Part shown: piece after piece, positions 13,737 through 21,823 of the stretch
How the letters are laid out: every line of letters begins with the position of its first letter
Numbering within the stretch: position 1 is the stretch's first letter
Made by a program: the position numbers and the translations under genes
Notes under the pieces: model-generated
Told to the model about the DNA's origin: nothing
What the model saw: only the letters and a program-made list of their open reading frames with translations
Database searches by the model: none
Assembly: GCA_002418685.1 (NCBI GenBank)
Contig: DIEP01000098.1
Coordinates: 13,036-35,985 of the forward strand
Source: Ignavibacteria bacterium UBA5771
GTDB taxonomy: Bacteria > Bacteroidota > Ignavibacteria > Kapaibacteriales > UBA2268
Reading direction: 5' to 3'
DNA length: 22,950 nucleotides

Positions 13737-16700
13737 ATGAATAATTTAAAAGTATTGATTGCCGCTGCACTTTTCGATGGCCATGACGTCTCAATTAATT
13801 TATTTCGCAGATTATTATTAAAAAGAGGCGCCGAGGTGATTCATCTCGGGCATAATCGCAGCGTTCAAGAAGTTATTAAAACTGCTCTTGAAGAAGACGT
13901 CGATGGTATTCTTGTAAGTTCATATCAGGGTGGCCATAACGAATATTTCCGCTATCTCGTCGATTTACTTAAATCCAATAATGCTGAACATATCAGAGTG
14001 CTCGGAGGCGGGGGTGGGGTAATTCTTCCGAATGAAATTGATGAATTGCAAAAATATGGCGTTGAAAAACTATACCACGCTACCGAAGGGCAACATATTG
14101 GCATTGATGGAATTGGTGATGATATTGTCGTGCGATTGCAAAAAGCAAGATCGCATAAAAATGGTTTGAAAATAAGCGGTTCTCTACTGAAAAATAATTC
14201 AGTAGACAATCACTATATGCTTGCTCAAGAGCTAAGCATAATTGAAAAAGCACAAGATGACAGCGATGAAATAAAGCAATTAAGAGATATTATGCCGAAA
14301 TATGACAAAGGCAAATCAGTCGTTATTGGCGTCACGGGCACGGGTGGAAGCGGGAAAAGTTCGTTAATTGATGAATTAATAGGCAGATTCATCCATTCTA
14401 TAAAAGATGTGAAAATTGCGGTTCTTGCTGTCGATCCCACTAAGACCAAGACAAAAGGTGCTTTGCTTGGCGATAGAATTCGATACAATCAAATTTATAA
14501 CGACAATGTTTATTTCCGAAGCTTTGCTACTCGACGCAGTCCTGATGAATTGTCTCTTGCATTAAAGGATTCTGTGGATTTGCTGAAGACTTGCGGGTTT
14601 GATATTATATTTGTCGAAACGAGCGGTATTGGGCAAGGTGATAGCAAAATAGTGAACTTAAGCGATATTTCTATGTATGTTATGACTGCGGAATATGGAG
14701 CTCCCACGCAACTCGAAAAAATTGACATGCTTGATTATGCTGATTTCATTGCTATTAATAAATCCGAAAAACTTGGCGCCGAAGATGCTTACCGCGAGGT
14801 AATGTTGCACTATATACGAACGCATAGTGTATCTCTACCTCATAATCTTCCTTTGGTGGAAGCCAATTTGCCTGTTTATGCTGTATCGAGCAATCACTTT
14901 AATAATCCCGGCATAAATCGCTTATTTAAAGATTTATTAAATAAAATATCGTCGCATAATAATTCCCATTTGAATATAAATGAAGAGATTATAAATTTAT
15001 TACCAATAAAATATATTAAGGAAACAAGTTTAATTCCTCATAAACGAACAAATTATTTAGCAGAAATTTCAGATATTGCTCGTAATTATTATAAAGCAGC
15101 GAATGAAATGTCGGAACTTGCAGGTAATATTCAATCTCTTCAGGAATCAATCAAGCAAATTGATGATAAAAAATCAATTTCAGTGCTTGAAAATACTTTG
15201 AATGATAAATTACAAAAATTAGATCCAAATCTTGCAGGATATATAAATACTTGGCAGGATAAAAAGGAATATTACAAGCAAGATGCAATCACTTATAGCT
15301 CGATGGGAAGAGAGATCCCGATGCCACTTTCCAGAAAAACTCTTTCAGGAATAAAAGTACCGAAAGTAGCATTTCCAAATTATTCATCATGGAAAGATAT
15401 TTCCAAATTCTATTATAAAGAAAATTTCCCAGGAGCATTCCCTTATACAGCAGGAGTTTTCCCATTCAAGCGGACTTATGAAGACCCGAAACGACAATTT
15501 GCAGGTGAAGGTGGACCCGAACGCACAAATCGCCGATTCCACTTTTTAACAAATAATGAGCGTGCGAAACGATTATCTGTTGCTTTTGATGGAATCACCC
15601 TATATGCAGAAGACCCCGACATCCGACCTGATATTTATGGTAAAATTGGCGAGAGTGGCGTTTCGATCTGCACCATTGAAGATATGGACACTATGCTTGA
15701 TGGGTTTGACCTAACTGACCCATTAACAAGCGTTTCTATGACTATTAACGCTCCCGCTCCAATAATGGTTGCATTCTACTTTATGACTGCATACTTACGT
15801 GAACTCGAGAAACTTGAAAGTGAAGGGAGGGTTTTAGATGATAAGGAAAAAGAACAATTAAAAATAGAAACTTTCCGGAAGCTCCGTGGAACAGTGCAAG
15901 CCGATATGCTAAAAGAAGACCAAGCCCAGAACACAATCATTTTTTCAATCGATTTCGCAATGAAATTGATTGGTGATTTGCAAGAATATCTGTCCAAAAA
16001 TAAAATCAGGAATTATTATTCGCTTAGTATAAGTGGCTATCATATTGCAGAGGCAGGAGCTAATCCTATTACTCAGCTTGCATTTACACTTGCAAATGGA
16101 TTCACTTATGTTGAGTATTTCTTAAATCGCGGGATACCCGTTGATGATTTTGCACCAAATCTCTCATTCTTCTTCTCAAATGGTATGGATCCCGAATATT
16201 CCGTCATAGGTCGAGTGGCAAGGCGTATTTGGGCGATTGCAATGCGCGATAGATATGGAGCAAATGAGCACAGCCAAAAATTAAAATATCATATTCAAAC
16301 ATCAGGTCGTTCGCTTCACTCTCAGGAAATTGAATTTAATGACATCCGCACAACATTGCAAGCACTGATAGCATTTTATGACAATTGCAATTCTCTCCAT
16401 ACAAATTCCTATGATGAGGCAATAACAACTCCCACAGAGGAAAGTGTTCGCAGGGCAATGGCAATTCAGCTCATTCTTTCCAAAGAATTCGGGGGGCTAT
16501 ATAATGAAAATCCCAATCAAGGATCATTTATAATTGAAGAACTCACTGATTTAGTTGAGGAAGCAGTGCTTCAAGAATTTGAGAATATTTCCCGACGCGG
16601 TGGAGTTCTCGGGGCAATGGAAAATCAATATCAGCGTTCTAAAATTCAAGAAGAATCTCTCTATTACGAATATATGAAGCAATCAGGAGAATATCCAATT

Positions 16701-16985
16701 ATAGGCGTAAATACTTATCAACCTGAAAATCCACAAAATTATTATGATACAATGCAAGTCACACGCACGACAGACGAAGAAAAGCAAATACGCTTGAAAC
16801 AAATCGACGAATTCCACCGAAAGAATAAAGACAAATCACACGATGCATTGGAAAGATTGCGAAAAACGTGCATTCAAGGGAATAATATATTTGAAGAATT
16901 GCTCAATACCGTTCAATATTGTTCGATGGGAGAAATTACACGTGTCCTATACGAAGCAGGTGGCAAATACCGCAGAGGAGTATAA
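13737..16985 (+). CDS. icmF: Fused isobutyryl-CoA mutase with its G-protein chaperone (IcmF)
   Basis: This enzyme interconverts isobutyryl-CoA and n-butyryl-CoA using adenosylcobalamin (EC 5.4.99.13). The 1082 residues follow IcmF order. The B12-binding domain (1-135) has DGHD with His16 as lower cobalt ligand and LGGGGGVI. The MeaI-type GTPase (190-405) has a P-loop GTGGSGKSS (201-209), ETSGIGQGD (294-302) and NKSE (341-344). After a helical linker comes the TIM-barrel mutase domain (about 555-1082). Two residues decide the substrate: Phe588 (RQFAGEG) and Gln731 (EDQAQNT) match the Phe and Gln of Cupriavidus IcmF, where methylmalonyl-CoA mutase has Tyr and Arg. So this is not methylmalonyl-CoA mutase. 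The fused G-domain loads and repairs the cofactor. ATG 13737 gives the normal IcmF N terminus. lolD begins 6 bp after its stop, although no functional link is known. Confidence 0.95.
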   Translation: MNNLKVLIAAALFDGHDVSINLFRRLLLKRGAEVIHLGHNRSVQEVIKTALEEDVDGILVSSYQGGHNEYFRYLVDLLKSNNAEHIRVLGGGGGVILPNEIDELQKYGVEKLYHATEGQHIGIDGIGDDIVVRLQKARSHKNGLKISGSLLKNNSVDNHYMLAQELSIIEKAQDDSDEIKQLRDIMPKYDKGKSVVIGVTGTGGSGKSSLIDELIGRFIHSIKDVKIAVLAVDPTKTKTKGALLGDRIRYNQIYNDNVYFRSFATRRSPDELSLALKDSVDLLKTCGFDIIFVETSGIGQGDSKIVNLSDISMYVMTAEYGAPTQLEKIDMLDYADFIAINKSEKLGAEDAYREVMLHYIRTHSVSLPHNLPLVEANLPVYAVSSNHFNNPGINRLFKDLLNKISSHNNSHLNINEEIINLLPIKYIKETSLIPHKRTNYLAEISDIARNYYKAANEMSELAGNIQSLQESIKQIDDKKSISVLENTLNDKLQKLDPNLAGYINTWQDKKEYYKQDAITYSSMGREIPMPLSRKTLSGIKVPKVAFPNYSSWKDISKFYYKENFPGAFPYTAGVFPFKRTYEDPKRQFAGEGGPERTNRRFHFLTNNERAKRLSVAFDGITLYAEDPDIRPDIYGKIGESGVSICTIEDMDTMLDGFDLTDPLTSVSMTINAPAPIMVAFYFMTAYLRELEKLESEGRVLDDKEKEQLKIETFRKLRGTVQADMLKEDQAQNTIIFSIDFAMKLIGDLQEYLSKNKIRNYYSLSISGYHIAEAGANPITQLAFTLANGFTYVEYFLNRGIPVDDFAPNLSFFFSNGMDPEYSVIGRVARRIWAIAMRDRYGANEHSQKLKYHIQTSGRSLHSQEIEFNDIRTTLQALIAFYDNCNSLHTNSYDEAITTPTEESVRRAMAIQLILSKEFGGLYNENPNQGSFIIEELTDLVEEAVLQEFENISRRGGVLGAMENQYQRSKIQEESLYYEYMKQSGEYPIIGVNTYQPENPQNYYDTMQVTRTTDEEKQIRLKQIDEFHRKNKDKSHDALERLRKTCIQGNNIFEELLNTVQYCSMGEITRVLYEAGGKYRRGV

Positions 16986-16991
16986 TACGCG

Positions 16992-17720
16992 GTGATTATT
17001 CAAGCAAACCAGGTATCAAAAAGCTATGTTAGTTCGAATAAGATAGCTAAATCTAAGAAGACTAAGGGTAATCTTCCAAGCACAGAAGTGCTCAAGAATC
17101 TTGATTTATCTCTCGAAGCAGGCGATTTTATTGCTATTCTCGGTGCGTCGGGTTCGGGGAAAAGCACGCTACTGCATATTCTTGGTGGACTCGATAAACC
17201 CGACAATGGGAAAATAATGATTGCTAATAATAATCAGTGGCTTGATTTATATTCTCAAAATGAGAATGAACTTGCGCATCTTCGCAATATATATTTCGGA
17301 TTTATATTCCAATTTCACCACCTTTTGCCCGAATTTACTGCCTTGGAAAATGTAATGATGCCAATTTTAATTAAAAATAACAATAATAAAGAAGCAAAAT
17401 CTATTGCTGAAAAATTGCTTTATGAAGTTGGGCTTCAGGATAAATTGGAAAGTATGCCTGCCAATTTATCGGGTGGGGAGCAGCAGCGCGTTGCAATTGC
17501 TCGCGCCCTTGCTAATAATCCGCAAATTCTATTAGCCGACGAGCCAACAGGCAACCTTGATTCGGCAAATGCAGATAAATTTATGGAATTGCTCAACAAA
17601 TTGCAATCTGATTATTCGCTTACAATGATTATCGCGACTCATAGCGAAGATATCGCGTCTGCTGCACACAAACGCTATAAGCTTGCTGAAGGTAAATTAT
17701 GGGAAATGCCGTCGACTTGA
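16992..17720 (+). CDS. lolD: LolD-type lipoprotein-release ABC transporter ATPase
   Basis: The ATP-binding subunit of the LolCDE-type complex that extracts lipoproteins from the inner membrane. The 242-residue protein has all ABC motifs: Walker A GASGSGKST (51-59), Q-loop Gln107, signature LSGGEQQR (159-166), Walker B ILLADE (179-184) and H-loop His217. FIFQFHHLLPEFTALENV (104-121) is the LolD hallmark, separating it from MacB or FtsE ATPases. Residues 14-32 are a Lys-rich insertion before the usual VLKNLDLSL strand. The start is GTG 16992, with GAGGAG about 10 bases upstream, inside the end of icmF. No LolC/LolE permease is in the window, so it must be encoded elsewhere. The 42-bp convergent gap after it has a weak TAATT/AATTA hairpin followed by T6 (within 17721-17750). 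Confidence 0.9.
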   Translation: MIIQANQVSKSYVSSNKIAKSKKTKGNLPSTEVLKNLDLSLEAGDFIAILGASGSGKSTLLHILGGLDKPDNGKIMIANNNQWLDLYSQNENELAHLRNIYFGFIFQFHHLLPEFTALENVMMPILIKNNNNKEAKSIAEKLLYEVGLQDKLESMPANLSGGEQQRVAIARALANNPQILLADEPTGNLDSANADKFMELLNKLQSDYSLTMIIATHSEDIASAAHKRYKLAEGKLWEMPST

Positions 17721-17762
17721 TAATTATTTGCAATTACGTCTGTTTTTTCCCACAGAAGAGCT

Positions 17763-18317
17763 TTATGAGCTTGCTTCTTTTGGTTTGAATAGCACTTTGA
17801 AAAATAGCAGTGCTATGAGAAATCCTATTATCGCTCCAATCAAGGCACCGCCAATCACGTCAATTGGATAATGCACTCCCACGGAAATCCTTGAGAATGC
17901 AATCAGCGATGCCACGCTATAAAATATCCATTGATATTTCTTAAATTTATACGCAAGCACTGTTGCAAGGGTGAAATTATTTACCGCGTGTGCGGAAGGG
18001 AATGATTTCCCCCCTCCACACGGAACAAGCAAATGAACATTTTGCAGGGTCCAGCAAGGTCTCAATCTCCCGACTGCTTCTTTGATTATATGGGAGGTGA
18101 GATAATCTGATATTCCCACCGCTACAAGCAAAGCAAGAACAATAATCAAACCCTTCTGTTTATATTTTACTATTAAAAAAACAATAAGTGCAAAATAAAT
18201 TACGAACCAATTGTTTCGCTCTGTAATTATCGGCATCAAAAAGTCAAATACCGGATTTGCAATAGTTACATTTAAAAAATAAAATAAACTCTGGTCAATG
18301 CTTAATAATAAATCCAT
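17763..18317 (-). CDS. PAP2-family membrane phosphatase
   Basis: A 184-residue integral membrane phosphatase (type 2 phosphatidic acid phosphatase fold). All three active-site motifs are intact: Lys79-x6-Arg86-Pro87 (KEAVGRLRP), PSAH with Ser108 and His110, and Ser142-Arg143-x5-His149-x3-Asp153 (SRISVGVHYPID). About five or six helices are visible, with the catalytic loop between helices facing the periplasm. Likely substrates are undecaprenyl pyrophosphate or a lipid phosphate; the length and the RLRPC...FPSAH spacing resemble undecaprenyl-diphosphatase-type members, but specificity cannot be read. It is the last gene of a three-gene minus operon, starting 8 bp after the previous stop, without a clear Shine-Dalgarno site. 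It converges on lolD. Confidence 0.88.
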   Translation of the reverse strand: MDLLLSIDQSLFYFLNVTIANPVFDFLMPIITERNNWFVIYFALIVFLIVKYKQKGLIIVLALLVAVGISDYLTSHIIKEAVGRLRPCWTLQNVHLLVPCGGGKSFPSAHAVNNFTLATVLAYKFKKYQWIFYSVASLIAFSRISVGVHYPIDVIGGALIGAIIGFLIALLFFKVLFKPKEASS

Positions 18318-18325
18318 TCACATGC

Positions 18326-19138
18326 TTACTTAGGCAATTTTGTGTAATCAATTTCTGACCCAAGCACGCTATGCGGGATTAAATATACGGCAAGCATAAC
18401 AATTGTCGCAGCCATTACCCAACCGCGTCTTTCGGGATGCTTGCGCAATTGAAGCACAGCTATCAACCACATAATCAATGATAGCAAGGTCTTATTATCT
18501 GTCAAATCGTTTCCAAATGGCCATCCCGTCCAAAATGCACCAAAAGCGAAGTTTTGAACAATTGGTCCGAGAATTGCCCCACCAATTGCGAAGAAAATCA
18601 ATGTCCACAAGGAATGGCTATACAAATGACTATCATTCTTATATAAAGAACCCAGTCCTGCACGCATTCCGAAAACCATCGCAAGGAACATACAGAATAT
18701 GTGAGGAATAAGGATATAGCCAGGGACTGATCCTTTGAATCGCATTACTACGGGGCTTTCTGACAGCTTCACATTTTCACCATTCATATTGATGAGATAC
18801 ACTTGATAAGCTACCTTTCCTGCGGGTGGTTGGGCAGGTAAATTCCCATATATTATATCGCCCTCTCGCTCCATTTGATGAATTTGCCATTCGTCGTAAC
18901 TTTTATATCTTTTATATTTTATATATCCAATAATATTCTTATCAGGCACATTAAGCTCGATTAATTTGCTTGACCCTACATCTGCGGACCGTGGCAGATG
19001 ATACCTTATTTCTTGACCACTGATTTTGACTTTACCGCTTACGGGATAAGTCGGACCAGTAGTTCGTTGATATATTGCTAGGGCAGCCATCAACACAAAG
19101 GCAAGTACCCATAGCAAAGCGCTTGTTGATTTTTTCAT
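18326..19138 (-). CDS. Unrecognised membrane protein with periplasmic beta-rich domain
   Basis: I do not recognise this 270-residue protein with certainty. An N-terminal helix (6-23) anchors a polar, probably extracytoplasmic domain (30-138) rich in beta-type patterns such as YHLPRSADVGSS and KVAYQVYLINMNG. Four more helices follow (about 141-161, 175-196, 214-231 and 237-257). Histidines at membrane edges are His146, His171, His175 and His256. The loop FGAFWTGWPFGNDLTDNK (199-216), between two helices, is Trp/Gly/Asp rich and loosely recalls the WWD loop of CcsA/CcmF-type heme handlers; that is only a resemblance. AAAGGG precedes the ATG. It is sandwiched between an S41 protease (8 bp) and PAP2 phosphatase (8 bp) in one operon, suggesting an envelope role. 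The many cytochromes in the window keep a heme-related role open. Confidence 0.75.
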   Translation of the reverse strand: MKKSTSALLWVLAFVLMAALAIYQRTTGPTYPVSGKVKISGQEIRYHLPRSADVGSSKLIELNVPDKNIIGYIKYKRYKSYDEWQIHQMEREGDIIYGNLPAQPPAGKVAYQVYLINMNGENVKLSESPVVMRFKGSVPGYILIPHIFCMFLAMVFGMRAGLGSLYKNDSHLYSHSLWTLIFFAIGGAILGPIVQNFAFGAFWTGWPFGNDLTDNKTLLSLIMWLIAVLQLRKHPERRGWVMAATIVMLAVYLIPHSVLGSEIDYTKLPK

Positions 19139-19146
19139 AATTCCCT

Positions 19147-20772
19147 TTATTTTTTGAAAAGTATATTTTTATAATTTAAAAAACTGTCTCTTGCTACTTG
19201 AATTGGTTCATCGTTTTTTGCAAAGCAATATCGTAATCCATTATTATCCCATAAAGTATATGCAATTAACGATTTCAGATAATTTCTAATGTAATTTTTA
19301 TCTTTTTCAAAATATGCTTCATTCCAAATATTTCTTGAAATAGAATATTTCTGATAATTATCAAGCATTTGATCGGTTACATTAAATTCTTCGCCGAATT
19401 TCCTATAATCATTTTTATAATTTTTCATAATATTTTCTTTTTCATTATTTAAAAATAAATAAACATATTCCAGAAATATTCCTTTTTGTATAGAAACGCG
19501 CGTCAGCAAAGTCAATGTATCATTTTTTGAAAAAATATCAGGGAATACTCCCCCACCACCAAGAATAGTTCGCCCTGCCTTTGATTGAAACACAGGAAGT
19601 TGCGTCTTTCCGTCCATTGCTTTCAGCATTTCTTCTAAATTCTTGCTTGTTCCCTCGCCTATTTGCAAACTTAATGCAGGATCGATCATTTGTTTATCGC
19701 TCGAATCCATCGGTTTCTGTATGCTTCTTCCTGACGGAGTTTTATATTTTGCAAGAGTAATCCGAAAGCCGCTGCCATCATTCAATTTCCATATTCTTTG
19801 CATTGTCCCTTTACCAAATGAACGCTCGCCAATAATTATTGCTTTATCATAGTCTTGCAATACACCTGCGAATATCTCACTTGCCGAAGCAGAATTGCGG
19901 TCAATCAAAACGCACATTTCCAGATTTTGATATTCCCCATTTTTATTTGTGATATAAGTTGTGTCAAATTGGCTGTGCCTTCCATCCATTTCAAGCAATT
20001 TCGTCCCTTTGGGAAAGAAATTCTCAAGCATTTCCAAAACTTGGTCTAAAAACCCGCCGGGATTGCCCCGCAAATCGATTATTGCCCGTTTCATTCCTTC
20101 TTTCTGCAATGTTTTCAGTGCAAAAGCAAATTCGGAATCGCTCTTTTGCGAAAAGCGATTTAATAAAATATAAGCAATATCGGTATTTTTAAACAAAAAA
20201 GATGCTGTGAGGCTTGGAATATTATATTCTCCGCGGCGAATTTTATATTCATTCAATACCGAAGAGCTTGGGTCTCTTTTAATAATTAGATTCACAAATG
20301 TTCCCGCTTCCCCTTTTATCAATTCATTTGCATCATTAGCTGCCATTCCAATTGCGTGTGTTCCATTTATGAAGAGCACTTTATCGCCAGGCTTCAATCC
20401 CGCTGAATCCGCAGGAGAATCCTTTGCAATATAGATAATGCTCAATGTATCATGTAATGGGACAATATCCACGCCGATTCCTTCTGCTTCGCCCTTATTT
20501 TGCGATTGCAATGTCTCGTATTCTTCTTTTGAATAATAAACTGATTGCGGGTCTAATGAATTGAGCAATTTTTTAAATGCGTTATCAGAAATTTTTTGAA
20601 TATTTATCGAATCTATATAATTTTGATTTGCTATTTCAAGTATATATTTGAATTTGTTTGCTTCATAATTGATTTGCAATTGTGCAACTGAATCAGTCTG
20701 CGAGTGAGCATAATATATCGAGAAAAATAGAATTGTCGATAGTATAATTATTCTTGAAATGTTTTTTTTCAT
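19147..20772 (-). CDS. S41-family carboxyl-terminal processing protease
   Basis: A 541-residue secreted or periplasmic serine protease of the CtpA/Prc type. Residues 1-24 are a signal peptide (cleavage near AHS-Q). A PDZ domain spans about 88-180 with GIGVDI and DSPADSAGLKPGDKVLFINGT. The S41 catalytic core spans about 185-355. Catalytic Ser296 in DRNSASASEI and Lys321 in GERSFGKGTMQ are 25 residues apart, as in E. coli Prc (Ser452/Lys477). LRGNPGGFLDQV and YKTPSGRSIQKP are further hallmarks. A C-terminal helical region of about 130 residues is also present. Such proteases trim or degrade envelope proteins from the C terminus. It is first in a minus operon with the membrane protein and PAP2 phosphatase. 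Only 38 bp separate it from the divergent DUF2851 gene, so its promoter must lie partly inside that gene. Confidence 0.92.
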   Translation of the reverse strand: MKKNISRIIILSTILFFSIYYAHSQTDSVAQLQINYEANKFKYILEIANQNYIDSINIQKISDNAFKKLLNSLDPQSVYYSKEEYETLQSQNKGEAEGIGVDIVPLHDTLSIIYIAKDSPADSAGLKPGDKVLFINGTHAIGMAANDANELIKGEAGTFVNLIIKRDPSSSVLNEYKIRRGEYNIPSLTASFLFKNTDIAYILLNRFSQKSDSEFAFALKTLQKEGMKRAIIDLRGNPGGFLDQVLEMLENFFPKGTKLLEMDGRHSQFDTTYITNKNGEYQNLEMCVLIDRNSASASEIFAGVLQDYDKAIIIGERSFGKGTMQRIWKLNDGSGFRITLAKYKTPSGRSIQKPMDSSDKQMIDPALSLQIGEGTSKNLEEMLKAMDGKTQLPVFQSKAGRTILGGGGVFPDIFSKNDTLTLLTRVSIQKGIFLEYVYLFLNNEKENIMKNYKNDYRKFGEEFNVTDQMLDNYQKYSISRNIWNEAYFEKDKNYIRNYLKSLIAYTLWDNNGLRYCFAKNDEPIQVARDSFLNYKNILFKK

Positions 20773-20810
20773 TAAATTAGAATTTCCAAAAAAACAAAAA
20801 TACTAAATGA

Positions 20811-21812
20811 ATGATTAATTTAAGATTATTTGAGACAGATTTGCAAAAAGCAGTCCATATTTATTTGTCAGATCCTTCAAAAGTATTTTCCACAAAAGAT
20901 GGAGAACCAATTCAAATTCTTTCGCCGGGCAAGCTTAATGCTAATGAAGGACCTGATTTTCTCGAAATTGCAATGCTAATTCGCGGCAAAATTATTATTG
21001 GCGATGCTGAATTTCATAAAAATTCTCTCGATTGGAATGCTCATAATCATTCTGCGGATAAACGCTACTCTAATGTTATTTTGCACATTGTGCTTGAACA
21101 AAATAATCATACGGAATTGCCTTTCAATACCCTAATTTTAAAAGAAGAAGATTTATTGGTAATTTTAAATGATTTAGCAAATCAAAAAGATGCTCCGCAA
21201 GATTTATTTTCGCTTGAAGAATTGCAAAACTATGCTTTAATCAGATTACTGCGGAAAGCAACCGACGCTCAAAGGGCAGTCAATACATACGGTTTGCAAG
21301 GTGCTCTGGAATATCTTTCTCAAGAATTTATAAATAAATATCAATCCCGCCGCCGCCGACCCGTTTATGAGAATAACGATTTGCAGGCAATAGTCGATGC
21401 AATTGGCAATTCGCTTGTCTATACTTTCCTTGAAGATTTATCCCAATCACGGACTATCTCAATACCCGATAAGATGATGCTGCTAATAAAAACAAAAATT
21501 GCAACGGAAGGATCCGCATTACGCCGAGAAATAATTTTAAATTGCGTGCTGCCACTTGCCCTCACAATTGCAAATGAAGACCATAGAGTGAATCTTCTGG
21601 TGTGGTTTTGGTCAACACCTGCATTAAATAAATATGGAAAATTAAGTCGTAAATTTAATAATATACCTCAAAATTATCTTTGGCAACAGCAAGGTATGCT
21701 TGAATGTATGAATGATAATTATAAAAATACAAGCATAATTTCCGAAGCAATCAATCAATACAGCATTGGCAATCTGCTTAACTTCTTGCAAATTGGAGTT
21801 AAAGAATCATAA
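20811..21812 (+). CDS. DUF2851-family protein
   Basis: A 333-residue protein of the uncharacterised DUF2851 family, which I know mainly from Bacteroidota and Chlorobiota. Family marks are the N-terminal LNANEGPDFLEIAMLIRG, the GDAEFHKNSLDWNAHNHSAD segment (about 64-83) and YSNVILHIVLE just after it. The EFHxNSxDWxxH pattern resembles a nuclease-like or metal-binding site, but no activity is known to me. A C-terminal WQQQGMLECM segment corresponds to the QQG motif of longer members. Those are usually about 420 residues, so this one is short at the C terminus or in the middle. No Shine-Dalgarno site precedes ATG 20811. anmK begins 11 bp after the stop, suggesting an operon. Confidence 0.8.
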   Translation: MINLRLFETDLQKAVHIYLSDPSKVFSTKDGEPIQILSPGKLNANEGPDFLEIAMLIRGKIIIGDAEFHKNSLDWNAHNHSADKRYSNVILHIVLEQNNHTELPFNTLILKEEDLLVILNDLANQKDAPQDLFSLEELQNYALIRLLRKATDAQRAVNTYGLQGALEYLSQEFINKYQSRRRRPVYENNDLQAIVDAIGNSLVYTFLEDLSQSRTISIPDKMMLLIKTKIATEGSALRREIILNCVLPLALTIANEDHRVNLLVWFWSTPALNKYGKLSRKFNNIPQNYLWQQQGMLECMNDNYKNTSIISEAINQYSIGNLLNFLQIGVKES

Positions 21813-21823
21813 TTACGCCAAAT

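Noticed and set aside
13737..16985. Methylmalonyl-CoA mutase
   Set aside because: Domain order with an internal GTPase, and Phe588/Gln731 in place of Tyr/Arg, identify IcmF.
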